Shown: positions 38,462 to 48,524, numbered from the stretch's first letter. The stretch is DNA of 64,000 nt from Acinetobacter brisouisimilis (GCF_000368265.1 NZ_KB851219.1:1591393-1655392), one strand, 5' to 3'. Translations and numbers: made by a program. The notes: generated from the sequence alone by a model not told the origin.

Positions 38462-38537
38462 GTCCCTATCGTCTAGAGGCCTAGGACATCGCCCTTTCAC
38501 GGCGGTAACCGGGGTTCGAATCCCCGTAGGGACGCCA
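38462..38537 (+). tRNA. tRNA-Glu (anticodon UUC), copy 2
   Basis: Identical over all 76 bases to the copy at 34663-34738, including the encoded CCA; flanking sequence differs at once on both sides. It has its own consensus promoter and its own terminator. Confidence 0.97.
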
Positions 38538-38543
38538 AATTCG

Positions 38544-38580
38544 AAAAAGCCCAGTATTAATTTACTGGGCTTTTTCTTTT
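38544..38580 (+). terminator. Terminator of tRNA-Glu copy 2
   Basis: Stem AAAAAGCCCAGTA (38544-38556) / TACTGGGCTTTTT (38563-38575) with a six-base loop and a long T-run. Also works on the minus strand for the convergent DUF2726 gene. Confidence 0.9.
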
Positions 38581-38621
38581 ATAGGACATATGTACTTTCC
38601 ATACAAGAAACCCTGTATAAA

Positions 38622-39074
38622 TTATTGATTTGCAAGTCTTGAGAAGTCTGCTTTAATTTGTTGAATATCAGGCGTACGCTTATATCGAATGACTTCATAG
38701 CCAGCTTCTGCAATAAGTGCATCTCGATTCTCATCTTTGGCTTCATTACCCTGATGACTTGAGTCATCCAATTCAACAATCGCAACAATGTTAAAATGTT
38801 GATCTAAAACCACAAAATCAGCAATTTTTCGATTAAACAAGTTGCGCGTTGCATATCCTTTTGCAGTCATAAACGCACTGAATGCAACTTGTGCCAAAAC
38901 AATATTTTCAGGCAATGCTTCTTTTAACCTTAAAAATGTAGGCTGCTCATTCATCGTTAAAATGCGTTTACCTTTAATCGGATTGCGCTCTCGCTGATTA
39001 TTTTGCTTTTTTAATGCGCCTAAAGCCAACCAAAGCAAGACCATTACAATAATTATTCCAAAAATCATCATCAT
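38622..39074 (-). CDS. DUF2726 protein with membrane anchor
   Basis: 150 residues. An N-terminal membrane helix (~3-20) is followed by a basic linker and a DUF2726 domain (~45-145). The domain has features of a restriction-endonuclease-like core: RKIADFVVLDQ, then IVAIVELDDSSHQG (acidic ELD), then a late strand YEVIRYKR. Catalytic activity is not established for the family. Three consecutive ATGs (39074, 39071, 39068) are possible starts; AAGGA lies nine bases before the first. It stands alone between tRNA-Glu copy 2 and yejF. Confidence 0.8.
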   Translation of the reverse strand: MMMIFGIIIVMVLLWLALGALKKQNNQRERNPIKGKRILTMNEQPTFLRLKEALPENIVLAQVAFSAFMTAKGYATRNLFNRKIADFVVLDQHFNIVAIVELDDSSHQGNEAKDENRDALIAEAGYEVIRYKRTPDIQQIKADFSRLANQ

Positions 39075-39262
39075 CTTGTTTTTCCTTTATTTTCTAAGAT
39101 TTTAAATTCAGTGTAGAACCTCAGTCTTATACATGTACATCTGGCATCAAGCTAAAATTATAATGAGATATCAAAAACAGCATTGAACCTCTCAAGCCAA
39201 CACTTGCCCTCTATCAATATTCGAGACATTTATTCAGTCTACACTTATCTTATAAAGCATTT

Positions 39263-40849
39263 TCAATACTGACTCGCCTGAATCAATTGCCGAGTATATT
39301 CAGTCTGCGGTTGTAAAAATAATTGTTCCGTTGTCTGCCGCTCCACCACTTTGGCATGATGCAAGACCATAACTTGCTGACACAGCGCACGAACAATCTG
39401 TAAATCATGGCTAATAAACAGGTAACTTAATTCAAGCTGTTGCTGTAATTGGCGCAGCAAATGCACAATAGCTTTTTGCGTGGTTCGATCCAGTGCCGAA
39501 GTTGGCTCATCCAGAATAATCAGTTTCGGCTGCAAAATCAGGGCACGGGCCAATGCCACGCGCTGGCGCTGACCACCTGACAACTGATGTGGATAACGTG
39601 ACTTAAATGCTATTGGCAATTCAACCTGTTCTAATGTCTGTTCTATACGCTGCTGTATTTGATCCTGAGATAAATTCAGCAAACTTACACCTTCTGCAAT
39701 CAGTTGTTCGACTGTCATACGCGGATTTAAACTGCTGTACGGGTCTTGAAACACCATTTGAAAATTGCGACGTAAAGGTCGCAACTGCTTTTCATTACAA
39801 TGATTCAGATCTTGACCCAACAACACAATTTGCCCATCACTCTCAACCAAACGTGCAATTGCAAGTGCCAACGAGGTTTTGCCTGAACCACTTTCACCAA
39901 CAATGCCAATCGATTCACCTTCAGCCAAATATAAATCCAGTGGTTCAACTGCGACGACATAATCTTTCACCCGATTCAGCAAACCTTGTTTAATCGGGAA
40001 CCGGACACCAAGCTGTTTTAACTCCAGTAACGCTCGATTCGATTGCACGGCTAAAGCCTGACCAAAGTCATGATCAAGCAATTGCTGGGTATAGTGGGTT
40101 TGAGGTGATTCAAAAATTTGCTGTACTGAACCTGCTTCCTCAATCTTGCCACGATTCAATACCACAATATCGTCTGCGTAACGTCGTACCAAAGCCAGAT
40201 CATGACTAATCAGAATCATGGCCATATGGCGCTGTTGCTGAAGCTGTTTTAGCAATTGCAACACCTGTGCCTGCAACATCACATCAAGTGCTGTTGTCGG
40301 TTCATCAGCAATCAAAATTTCAGGTTCTAATGCCAGCGCCATCGCAATCATGACCCGTTGCCGCTGACCACCAGAGAGTTCATGCGGATAGCGTTTGAGC
40401 TTCTTTTCAGGTTCGGGCATGCCGACATCTTCAAGCAACTGGATCACGCGTTGCTGGACTTGCTGTTTGCTTAATCCTTGCAGCAGCAAGCTTTCTCCAA
40501 TCAGTTTTTCCACCCGATGCAACGGATTGAGCGCAGTCATTGGTTCCTGAAAAATCATGGCGACCTTATACCCACGCAATGCCTGCAACTGGGCTTGAGA
40601 CATATTGAGGATTTCATGCCCATGCAACCGAATTGACCCTGTAACCTGCAAATGATGGGGCAACAAACCTAGAATTGCTAAGCTACTGATGGACTTGCCT
40701 GAGCCACTTTCCCCCACCAATGCCACCGTTTCCCCTGCATGCAAGGTCAAATGGAAATCTTGCAGAAGCGGCTGTTGTTGAGCATTACAAATTGATAACT
40801 GCTCAATGGTCAGAATCGGAGGTTTAGTTGCGTCTTGGGTCAAATGCAT
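39263..40849 (-). CDS. yejF: YejF, dual ATPase of a peptide ABC transporter
   Basis: About 528 residues with two complete ABC domains in one chain. The first has GESGSGKS (~52), LSGGQRQR (~160) and LIADEPTTALD. The second has GESGSGKT (~318), LSGGQRQR (~428) and LILDEPTSALD. It drives uptake through YejB/YejE of peptides such as microcin C-type compounds. The start is either GTG 40852 or ATG 40849; GGAGG upstream is compatible with both. It overlaps the end of yejE by about 26 bases and is last of a yejA-B-E-F operon. Confidence 0.94.
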   Translation of the reverse strand: MHLTQDATKPPILTIEQLSICNAQQQPLLQDFHLTLHAGETVALVGESGSGKSISSLAILGLLPHHLQVTGSIRLHGHEILNMSQAQLQALRGYKVAMIFQEPMTALNPLHRVEKLIGESLLLQGLSKQQVQQRVIQLLEDVGMPEPEKKLKRYPHELSGGQRQRVMIAMALALEPEILIADEPTTALDVMLQAQVLQLLKQLQQQRHMAMILISHDLALVRRYADDIVVLNRGKIEEAGSVQQIFESPQTHYTQQLLDHDFGQALAVQSNRALLELKQLGVRFPIKQGLLNRVKDYVVAVEPLDLYLAEGESIGIVGESGSGKTSLALAIARLVESDGQIVLLGQDLNHCNEKQLRPLRRNFQMVFQDPYSSLNPRMTVEQLIAEGVSLLNLSQDQIQQRIEQTLEQVELPIAFKSRYPHQLSGGQRQRVALARALILQPKLIILDEPTSALDRTTQKAIVHLLRQLQQQLELSYLFISHDLQIVRALCQQVMVLHHAKVVERQTTEQLFLQPQTEYTRQLIQASQY

Positions 40850-41837
40850 CACGCGCTGCCTCCCCGATATAAATCAGTAACGATAAGACCAATGCCAAAC
40901 TAAAAAAGCCCGACAAAGCCAGCCACGGCGCATTCAGATTATTTTTCCCTTGCAACAATAACTCTCCGAGCGAGGCTGCATCGGGAGGCAAGCCATAGCC
41001 TAAAAAGTCCAGTGCTGTCAGCGCTGTAATATTGGCTGTCAGCATAAACGGTAACTGCGACAAACTTGAACTGAGCGCGTTGGGTAAAATATGCCGCAAA
41101 ATAATCCGACCATCTCGTACACCCAGTGACCGTGCTGCCCGCACATAGTCCAAATGCCGAGCACGTAAAAATTCAGCACGCACCAAACCGACCAGTGTTG
41201 TCCAGCCAAAAATCAGCATGATCAAAAATAACCAGTACACATTTGGGGTAAACATACTGACCAGAATCATGACCATAAACAGCATCGGCAAACCGCCCCA
41301 GACTTCAAGGATGCGTTGTCCTAGTAGGTCAACCCGGCCACCATAGTAGCCCTGAATCGCCCCCACCAAAATACCCACTATTGCCGAAAATAAGGTCAGT
41401 GCAAAACCAAACAGCAAAGACACGCGCAACCCATAGAGCAATCGGGCAAATACATCCCGCCCCTGATCATCTGTACCCAGCCAGTTTTCCAAGGTGGGTG
41501 GTGAAGGCACAGGCACAGCCAGCTCCAGATTAGGCGTTTGATAGGAATAATGCACAACTGGCCAGATTTGCCAGCCATGAGTATTGATCATCTGCTGTAC
41601 TGCTGGATCACGATAATCAGCTTCGGTTTCAAATACACCACCAAAGGTCGTTTCGGGATAGCTTTTTAGGACAGGAAAGTAGAAATGTTGCTGGTAACAC
41701 ACCAATAGAGGCTTGTCGTTGGCAATCAGCTCAGCCATGCTCGACAGCACAAAAACAATTAAAAAAATGATCAGGCAAAAAAAACCAAGCCGATTTTGCC
41801 GAAAGCGTTGAAGACCCTGCTGCAACATTGGTGACAT
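40824..41837 (-). CDS. yejE: YejE, peptide ABC transporter permease
   Basis: 337-residue permease of the Opp/Dpp type. An N-terminal helix (~15-38, with a RQNRLGFFCLIIF start) precedes a periplasmic segment containing ENWLGTDDQGRDVFARLLYG, the conserved entry to the permease core (~115). Five more helices follow, with the EAA loop near 215-240 (VRAARSLGVRDG). It starts two bases after the yejB stop and overlaps yejF, so translation is coupled through the operon. Confidence 0.94.
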   Translation of the reverse strand: MSPMLQQGLQRFRQNRLGFFCLIIFLIVFVLSSMAELIANDKPLLVCYQQHFYFPVLKSYPETTFGGVFETEADYRDPAVQQMINTHGWQIWPVVHYSYQTPNLELAVPVPSPPTLENWLGTDDQGRDVFARLLYGLRVSLLFGFALTLFSAIVGILVGAIQGYYGGRVDLLGQRILEVWGGLPMLFMVMILVSMFTPNVYWLFLIMLIFGWTTLVGLVRAEFLRARHLDYVRAARSLGVRDGRIILRHILPNALSSSLSQLPFMLTANITALTALDFLGYGLPPDAASLGELLLQGKNNLNAPWLALSGFFSLALVLSLLIYIGEAARDAFDPRRN

Positions 41838-41839
41838 GC

Positions 41840-42910
41840 TTACATCCCCCGTGCATCAAAGTTAATTCGTGGGTCAATCACCTGATACAGCACATCACTG
41901 ACCAAACGCAGTACCAACCCCAGCAAGGTAAATAAAAACAGTGTACCAAAGATCACAGGGTAATCCCGCTGACTAATTGCCTCGAACCCCAATAATCCAA
42001 TCCCATCGAGGTTAAAAATAATTTCGATAAAAAAGTTACCTACAAAAAACATGCCCACCAGAGCTTCAGGCAGACTCGCAATCACAATCAGCATGGCATT
42101 ACGAAAAATATGCCCATACAACACCCGATTTTCACTCAAGCCTTTGGCTTGTGCCGCCAAGACATATTGCTTACCCATTTCTTCCATAAACGAATATTTG
42201 GTTAAATAGGTCAGACTGGCAAAGCCACCCAGCACCATCGTTAGGAGTGGCAGTGCCATATGCCAAAAATAATCCTGAATTTTACCCATCAGGCTCAGTT
42301 GGGCAAAATTGTCTGACACCAGTCCCTGTAGCGGAAACCATTGCCAGTAACTGCCACCAGCAAAAAATACAATTAGTAGAATCGCAAAAACAAAGGTCGG
42401 CACGGCATAACCAACAGCCAGCAACAATGATGTGGTTTTATCAAACAGCATGCCATGACGTTTGGCTTTTTGAATACCCAAGGGAATCGAAATCAGATAA
42501 ATCAGCAAAGTGCTCCATAGCCCCAGCGAAACAGTGACTGGCATGCGTTCCCACAACAACTGTGTGACAGGCTTGTCTTTAAAGAAACTGGTACCGAAGT
42601 CAAAGCGCAGATACCCCTTCAGCATTTTCAAAAAACGTACATACGCGGGTTGATCAAAACCGTATTGTGCCTTGATTTGCTCAACCATTTCAGGGCTTAA
42701 ACCGCGCGCCCCCTGATAGTGCGTATCGGCACTGGCAAGGGTTTCTGTACCCGCGACAGTTTTATTCACCCCCTGAAAACTTTCAGCTTGCTGAATTGCC
42801 TGCTCTACAGGCCCACCAGGGGCAATCTGGATCACCACAAAGTTAATCAGCAAAATACACAACAGCGTAGGAATAATCAGTAATAGCCGTTTCAGAATAT
42901 ACGTGCCCAT
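41840..42910 (-). CDS. yejB: YejB, peptide ABC transporter permease
   Basis: 356 residues. The N-terminus MGTYILKRLLLIIPTLLCILLINF is the typical first helix of DppB-type permeases. The periplasmic insert contains EMVEQIKAQYGFDQPAYVRF (~75), and five helices form the core with an EAA-like loop KQYVLAAQAKGLSE (~240). It forms the channel with YejE. It lies 15 bp after yejA in a leftward operon. Confidence 0.94.
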   Translation of the reverse strand: MGTYILKRLLLIIPTLLCILLINFVVIQIAPGGPVEQAIQQAESFQGVNKTVAGTETLASADTHYQGARGLSPEMVEQIKAQYGFDQPAYVRFLKMLKGYLRFDFGTSFFKDKPVTQLLWERMPVTVSLGLWSTLLIYLISIPLGIQKAKRHGMLFDKTTSLLLAVGYAVPTFVFAILLIVFFAGGSYWQWFPLQGLVSDNFAQLSLMGKIQDYFWHMALPLLTMVLGGFASLTYLTKYSFMEEMGKQYVLAAQAKGLSENRVLYGHIFRNAMLIVIASLPEALVGMFFVGNFFIEIIFNLDGIGLLGFEAISQRDYPVIFGTLFLFTLLGLVLRLVSDVLYQVIDPRINFDARGM

Positions 42911-42925
42911 CCGATCTCCTTATTC

Positions 42926-44746
42926 TTAATGCTGACGTAGATAAGCTGTGACTTTTTGTGCCTGTTTGGCATCCGTCCACCAGTAATCGATTCCTGATGA
43001 GAGTTTTGGTTTCACTGCGGGTTGACGATACATATTCCAGTAGGCATACCAGTTTTCACCTTTACCATAAGTCAGAATCTGATAATAACCTGCACGCAAC
43101 AACCGATCGAGCACATGCGTATACAGCACCAGTTGCTGACGATTGGGGGCTTGCTGCATATTTCGAATCACAGCATCAATCGCAGGGTTTTTAATCCCTG
43201 AATAATTATAATTGCCAATCTGATCTGCTGCCGCGCTGCCCCACATTTGCGACTGTTCATTACCAGGCGTCAGACTTTGCGGAATTCCACCTGTAGTCAG
43301 ATCATAGTCATAACGGCGCATCCGTTCCAGATACTGAGGAACATCGACCTGACGTATGCTGACCGTAATTCCCAGTTTTTTCAGGTTACGCACAAATGGC
43401 ATTAGGGTACGTTGTAAACCATCCTGATGAATCAGAAACTCTAGACGAATCGGTTGACCTTTCAAGTCTAGCAATTGCTGATTTTTAACCCTATAACCTG
43501 CCTGAAGCAACATTTGCCGTGCGACCAGTAAATTATTACGGTTAAAGCCACTGGCATCTGACACCGAATACTTCCAGTTAACTAGAACACCTTGTCGCAT
43601 AATCGGATCAAATTTAGATAACCACGGCTTTAAAATCGCAAGCTCGGCAGCCGTCGGCTTCCCTGTTGCTTCCAGCTCACTGTTGGCAAAGTAACTCTGC
43701 AAGCGTTGATACTGACCGTAAAACAAAGCTTTATTCTGCCATTCAAAATCATACGCATACGTCAGTGCCTGTCGAAAGCGAATGTCATTGAGTGGTGTAC
43801 GGCGAGTATTCAGCATAAAACTTTGCGCGGTAATCGGGTTATGGTGCTGAAAACGGTATTTCACGACCATACCCGACTGGAAGGCAGGGAAATTATATTG
43901 GGTGACCCATTTACGCGCCGTAAATTCTTCGTGCAAGGTATATTGCCCTGACTTAAATCCTTCAAAGGCAATATCCAGATTACGGTAGTAAATATATTTG
44001 AGCTGGTCAAAGTTATAGCGTCCACGATTCACAGGCAAATCTTTTGCCCAATAATCGGGATTACGTTTATATGTAATGCTGCGCCCTGGATCAATCTGTG
44101 CAATGCTATAAGGCCCCGAGCCTAAAATCGGCAACATCGTGACGCGGGTAAAATCCTTGTGCTGCCAGTCTGCCTGTGAATAGATCGGCAAACTTGCCAA
44201 TATCGAGGGCATTTCAGGATTATTCGGTGATTTAAAAGTGCATTTCACCTGATATCTGGACAACATTTCTGTTTTCGCCAAATCTGCCAAATACATTTGC
44301 AGCCCAGGATTAGACTTGTGTTGAAACGTATCAAAGCTGAACTTTACATCCTGTGCAGTGACAGGCTGACCATTACCAAAACGTGCTTTCGGGTTCAAAT
44401 GAAAAATCACAAAATGGGTTTTTTCAGGATCAAAAGTCACTTTCTCGGCCAGCAAGGGATACATCACCGCAGGTTCATCTAGCGAATTGGACATCAAACT
44501 ATCAAACAGATAATTGACACCATCGGTTTCAGTACCCTTGCCATTCATACTGTTCAGGTTATCGAACGTGCCATTACTGGGGCGAATTAAATAACCCCCT
44601 TTGGGCGCATTCGGGTTCGCGTATGGCATACTGAACGCATTGCTATATAAAGGGCGCGTATGAATCGCAATATAAGCGGTGGTCTGAACCTGAGCCAATA
44701 CACCCTGACTCAGCAGTAATGCACTTGCCCAATAAGCAAATTTCAC
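42926..44746 (-). CDS. yejA: YejA, periplasmic peptide-binding protein
   Basis: 606-residue extracellular solute-binding protein family 5. A Sec signal peptide covers ~1-18 (ending SQGVLA). The family block with AMPYANPNAPKGGYL-type residues (~40-55) and DSLMSNSLDEPAVMYPLLAE (~85) matches YejA-like proteins. It captures peptides and hands them to YejBE with YejF as ATPase; E. coli YejABEF is the route of microcin C entry. It is the first gene of the operon. A terminator of the upstream mltD separates it from that gene. Confidence 0.93.
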   Translation of the reverse strand: MKFAYWASALLLSQGVLAQVQTTAYIAIHTRPLYSNAFSMPYANPNAPKGGYLIRPSNGTFDNLNSMNGKGTETDGVNYLFDSLMSNSLDEPAVMYPLLAEKVTFDPEKTHFVIFHLNPKARFGNGQPVTAQDVKFSFDTFQHKSNPGLQMYLADLAKTEMLSRYQVKCTFKSPNNPEMPSILASLPIYSQADWQHKDFTRVTMLPILGSGPYSIAQIDPGRSITYKRNPDYWAKDLPVNRGRYNFDQLKYIYYRNLDIAFEGFKSGQYTLHEEFTARKWVTQYNFPAFQSGMVVKYRFQHHNPITAQSFMLNTRRTPLNDIRFRQALTYAYDFEWQNKALFYGQYQRLQSYFANSELEATGKPTAAELAILKPWLSKFDPIMRQGVLVNWKYSVSDASGFNRNNLLVARQMLLQAGYRVKNQQLLDLKGQPIRLEFLIHQDGLQRTLMPFVRNLKKLGITVSIRQVDVPQYLERMRRYDYDLTTGGIPQSLTPGNEQSQMWGSAAADQIGNYNYSGIKNPAIDAVIRNMQQAPNRQQLVLYTHVLDRLLRAGYYQILTYGKGENWYAYWNMYRQPAVKPKLSSGIDYWWTDAKQAQKVTAYLRQH

Positions 44747-44801
44747 GCAATTTCAACCTTGATGAATCTGCAGTAAAATCACTGCATGTTATTGTTATAG
44801 C

Positions 44802-44826
44802 AAAAATCCCTCAACCGAGGGATTTT
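44802..44826 (-). terminator. Terminator after mltD
   Basis: Ten-base stem AAAATCCCTC / GAGGGATTTT with a four-base loop, twelve bases past the mltD stop on the minus strand. Confidence 0.85.
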
Positions 44827-44837
44827 ATATCATTAAC

Positions 44838-47800
44838 TTAAGAGTTTGGCACTTTCAGCGTACTTCCTAAACGTAATTGAGCATTGGGTTCCAGATCGTT
44901 CATTTGCGCCAGTTCTTTGACATCCATATTGTATTTATTGGCAATACGAATCAGCGAATCGCCTGACTTGACTTTATAAGTCATCGTTTGCTTTGGAATC
45001 AAAATGGTTTGTCCACGGCGTAAGCCTGCTTTGGCATTCATGTCATTAATATCTGCAAGCTCTTTCGCAGTTAATCCATAACGACTAGCAATCGCATTCA
45101 GGGATTCACCCGACTTCACGGCATAACTTTCTGTATTGGCAGTATTGCTGGATTTTGCCTTGGCACTTACGGTGGCTGACGGCTTAGCACTGGCTTTTTT
45201 CGTCGTTTCTCCAGTCAGCTGAAGCTGTTGCCCTGCCTGTACCTTACTCGTGCTCGACAAGTCATTTAGCTCAGCCAGATAGTTGGTTTGCAAATGAAAT
45301 TTCTTCGCAATACTGGCTAAAGTATCCCCTTTTTTCACTCGATAACTGTCTGGTAGGCTGACATTATTACTCTCTGACTTCTTCGGCAACTCTTCAGTCA
45401 ATCTCAACTGTTGCCCTGCATGTACTTTACTAGCCGTAGAAAGGTTGTTGATCTGTGCCAAATAGCTCACTTGCAGATGATACAATTTTGCGATACTCAC
45501 CAATGACTCACCGCGTTTAACCGTGTAAGTATCGGGTGTATCTGCGCCATCATTCTCAACGACTTTAGCAAGCTCACCAATCAGCTTCAAACGCTGACCA
45601 GGATGAATATTTGGAGATTTACCCAAATGATTTAACTCAACCAGCGTATCCTGCGCAATATCATATTTACCTGAAATTGAAGCAATGGATTCACCACGTT
45701 TCACAATATGATATTCAGGTGTTTTACTCGCTTGGGTCGGTGTTACTGTATTTGCCTTGAGTGAACCTGCTGGGACTTTCAACGCTTGCCCCACAAAAAT
45801 TGGAGCGTCAAGTTTAAGATCATTGAGTTTTGCCAGATCAGCCACTGACATATTCAATTTATTGGCAATAATTCCAAGCGACTCACCACTTTGAACCTTA
45901 TAAATATCGGTTTTAATGGTTTTACTTGTATTGGCATCTTGAGTCGACGCCTGATCAGCATCACTATGATTAACTGTATGTAGCGGTACATTAATTTTTT
46001 GCCCGACCAACAAATTACTGCCAACGCTCAACCCAAGAGTTAAATCTGCTAACTCTTGTACGGATAAGGCATATCGGTCTGCAATTACTTTTAAGTATTC
46101 GCCATGCTTGACACTATAAACCTTGGTTTTAATTTTGGCAGTCTTGTTTTTATTATGCGCTACAACCGTTGAAGAATCTGCTGACTTGTCAATTGGCTGT
46201 TTCAGTATCAACTTCTGCCCAACCATGACATTACTGGTCACAGACAAGTTATTCCATTCAGCCAAATCTTTCAGGCTAAGACCGAACTGATCTGCAATTC
46301 CAGTCAAACTGTCATTTGGTTTTACAGTGTAGCTATTTGGATGGGCTGTCTTGCCACTGTTGGTTGTGCCTGACTGTTGTGGTTTGGCATCATATAAATA
46401 CAGAACTGTACCAACAAATAACGGTGCAGTTGGATCAATCTGGTTCCATTTGGCAATATCACGCCAAGACACGCCATTTTTCATGGCAATAATTGCTAAA
46501 GTATCTCCAGCGACAACTCTATAATTACTTTTCTTACCTTTCGGCGCAACCACAACGACATCTGTATCGGTTTTTACAACATTCTTACCTTGATTACGCT
46601 TGGCTTCATCTGAATCAGGAGAAACTGATTCTGCCAGCTCTTTCGGATAGGCAAAACTTTTACTGACTTCTTTACCCTGTTTTTCTGCGACAGACAAACT
46701 GGTCTGAATTGCAGTTAACTTGATCTTGCCATCATACGGGTCAACAATTTCTGTACCTGCTGGAGCAATCGCTTTAATTTCATCGACCACCTGCTGTTTT
46801 TCAGTGGTTGAAGCTTGCGGTTGCAGCACTTTTGCCAGTGTTTGCGCTTTATCATCTTGCTGCTTAATTTCGGTTTGAATCTGTGTTTTTTCCTGATCCG
46901 AAATCGGCGGCTCAATTGAGATTGGATTTTTAACATTACTTGCTGTCGTCACTGCAACAGGAATACGCGGCGCACTTGGAACATCGGCATTATTCGCAAA
47001 TGCAGCTAAAGCATCTGCATTTTGTGGCGTGGTGATTCGACTGGTTTTACTGGCTGTCGTCTGCGGAATGCTGGTAATGTTTTTAGCTGTTGCTGGAGTA
47101 CGAGTTGCCGCACTCACCACAACATTACTGCTCGGCTGATTGCTTACAACGGCAGCTGTATTGTTTATTTTAATTTCAGGAGGTGCTATATGCGTTGGTC
47201 TAAGCACCTGATCTGCTGGGCGTGAGACCGTGTTGCTACTTGCCCAAAATCCGCCTGAGCTTGATTTTAATGCCAACAGACGCTTATCCACCACAGGGCT
47301 AATATCCGACGGAATCAAAATACGTCCGGGACTTACCGGATCAACAGCATCTCCACGATAACCTGGGTTAAGTGCATACAATTCGGTACGGCTTAAACCC
47401 GCTGTTGCAGCAACATCATTTAATGACACGCCAGGAGTAACTTTGACTTCACGAAAGTGTGGACGGTTCGCGATGGGTGGTAAAGTTACCCCATATTCTC
47501 TTGGGTTTTTTACAATCTGAGCAACTGCCAGAAACCGTGGTACATAGTTCATGGTTTCCTGTGGCAATTTCAATGACCAGTAATCCGTTGGCAAACCGAG
47601 TGCCTGATTACGGTTAATCGCTTGCTGAATTCGTCCAGGGCCTGCGTTATAGGCTGCCAAAGCCAGTTCCCAAGAACCGAACTGGTTATATAAACTGCCT
47701 AAAAATTCATAAGCAGCACGGGTCGACTCAACCACGTCGCGACGTGCATCATACGTTCCGCTTTGTTGTAAACCATAAATACGCCCAGTACTTGGAATAA

Positions 47801-48320
47801 ACTGCCATAGGCCTGCTGCCGATGCAGAACTGGTTGCTGCAGGGTCATATGAACTTTCAATTACTGGTAACAATGCCAGCTCAGTCGGCATACCACGGCG
47901 CTCGGCTTCTTTGACAGTATGATACAAGTAACGGCTGGCACGCGCGCTCATTCTATCCAGATATGGCTGGCGCGATACAAACCAGTTACGCTGTGCTTCA
48001 ATACGTGGGTCCCAATGTGTTTCATCCATTTTGAAACCAACCGTCATTCGCTTCCAGACATCGCCATGTTTTAAAATTTGTAAGCGATCGCCTTCTACGG
48101 CACTCATATCGGTTGCGGACAATAAGTCCTCTAATGAATCAAGTGAATCTGAATCTAGATAATCAGCACCGACTTGTTTGGATTTGCTTGGTTGCTTTGT
48201 CGTTGTTGTAGAGCTACAGCCTGTGCTTAAAACAATTGCGGCGACAGTTGAGCTTAAAAAAGAAATTTTAAAAAATTGCGGTGCAGAAAGTTGCCACAAT
48301 GTTGTGGTAGTTTTAAACAT
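44838..48320 (-). CDS. mltD: MltD-like lytic transglycosylase lipoprotein with about ten LysM repeats
   Basis: 1160 residues from the ATG at 48320. A lipobox LSTGC puts the lipidated Cys at 35. The SLT domain (~105-260) has catalytic Glu155 in VIESSYDP, then SAAGLWQF and AYNAGPGR. A degenerate LysM-like repeat (~300-345) comes next, followed by a low-complexity Ala/Thr/Pro linker (~360-600) and nine clear LysM repeats (~605-1158) of the form YxVKxGDSL...IA...ELxxLN...GQxLxVP. It should cleave peptidoglycan while anchored to the outer membrane. E. coli MltD has ~450 residues and far fewer LysM units. Divergent from the RNase HI-DnaQ gene. Confidence 0.93.
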   Translation of the reverse strand: MFKTTTTLWQLSAPQFFKISFLSSTVAAIVLSTGCSSTTTTKQPSKSKQVGADYLDSDSLDSLEDLLSATDMSAVEGDRLQILKHGDVWKRMTVGFKMDETHWDPRIEAQRNWFVSRQPYLDRMSARASRYLYHTVKEAERRGMPTELALLPVIESSYDPAATSSASAAGLWQFIPSTGRIYGLQQSGTYDARRDVVESTRAAYEFLGSLYNQFGSWELALAAYNAGPGRIQQAINRNQALGLPTDYWSLKLPQETMNYVPRFLAVAQIVKNPREYGVTLPPIANRPHFREVKVTPGVSLNDVAATAGLSRTELYALNPGYRGDAVDPVSPGRILIPSDISPVVDKRLLALKSSSGGFWASSNTVSRPADQVLRPTHIAPPEIKINNTAAVVSNQPSSNVVVSAATRTPATAKNITSIPQTTASKTSRITTPQNADALAAFANNADVPSAPRIPVAVTTASNVKNPISIEPPISDQEKTQIQTEIKQQDDKAQTLAKVLQPQASTTEKQQVVDEIKAIAPAGTEIVDPYDGKIKLTAIQTSLSVAEKQGKEVSKSFAYPKELAESVSPDSDEAKRNQGKNVVKTDTDVVVVAPKGKKSNYRVVAGDTLAIIAMKNGVSWRDIAKWNQIDPTAPLFVGTVLYLYDAKPQQSGTTNSGKTAHPNSYTVKPNDSLTGIADQFGLSLKDLAEWNNLSVTSNVMVGQKLILKQPIDKSADSSTVVAHNKNKTAKIKTKVYSVKHGEYLKVIADRYALSVQELADLTLGLSVGSNLLVGQKINVPLHTVNHSDADQASTQDANTSKTIKTDIYKVQSGESLGIIANKLNMSVADLAKLNDLKLDAPIFVGQALKVPAGSLKANTVTPTQASKTPEYHIVKRGESIASISGKYDIAQDTLVELNHLGKSPNIHPGQRLKLIGELAKVVENDGADTPDTYTVKRGESLVSIAKLYHLQVSYLAQINNLSTASKVHAGQQLRLTEELPKKSESNNVSLPDSYRVKKGDTLASIAKKFHLQTNYLAELNDLSSTSKVQAGQQLQLTGETTKKASAKPSATVSAKAKSSNTANTESYAVKSGESLNAIASRYGLTAKELADINDMNAKAGLRRGQTILIPKQTMTYKVKSGDSLIRIANKYNMDVKELAQMNDLEPNAQLRLGSTLKVPNS

Positions 48321-48524
48321 AGATGATTCCAAACAAAATCGTGAGACTTGCAATATTCACATAGCCATTGTATTTAAGCATGTCGATCACACAAGGCTTA
48401 TGCTACGCAGATATTCATATAAATGTTACAAGAAATTAAAAAATGTTCAGCAGTTACTGAATCCCGCTATTTTGCGCGTTAGAATAATGCAGTTTTGTAA
48501 TTTATTGAGTTTGGGTTTTGTATC

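Noticed and set aside
38460..38642. 60-codon open frame over tRNA-Glu copy 2
   Set aside because: It translates the tRNA and its terminator; the RNA gene explains the sequence.
39607..39993. 128-codon open frame antisense to yejF
   Set aside because: Lies within the second ABC domain of yejF; no recognisable features and no promoter or ribosome binding site.
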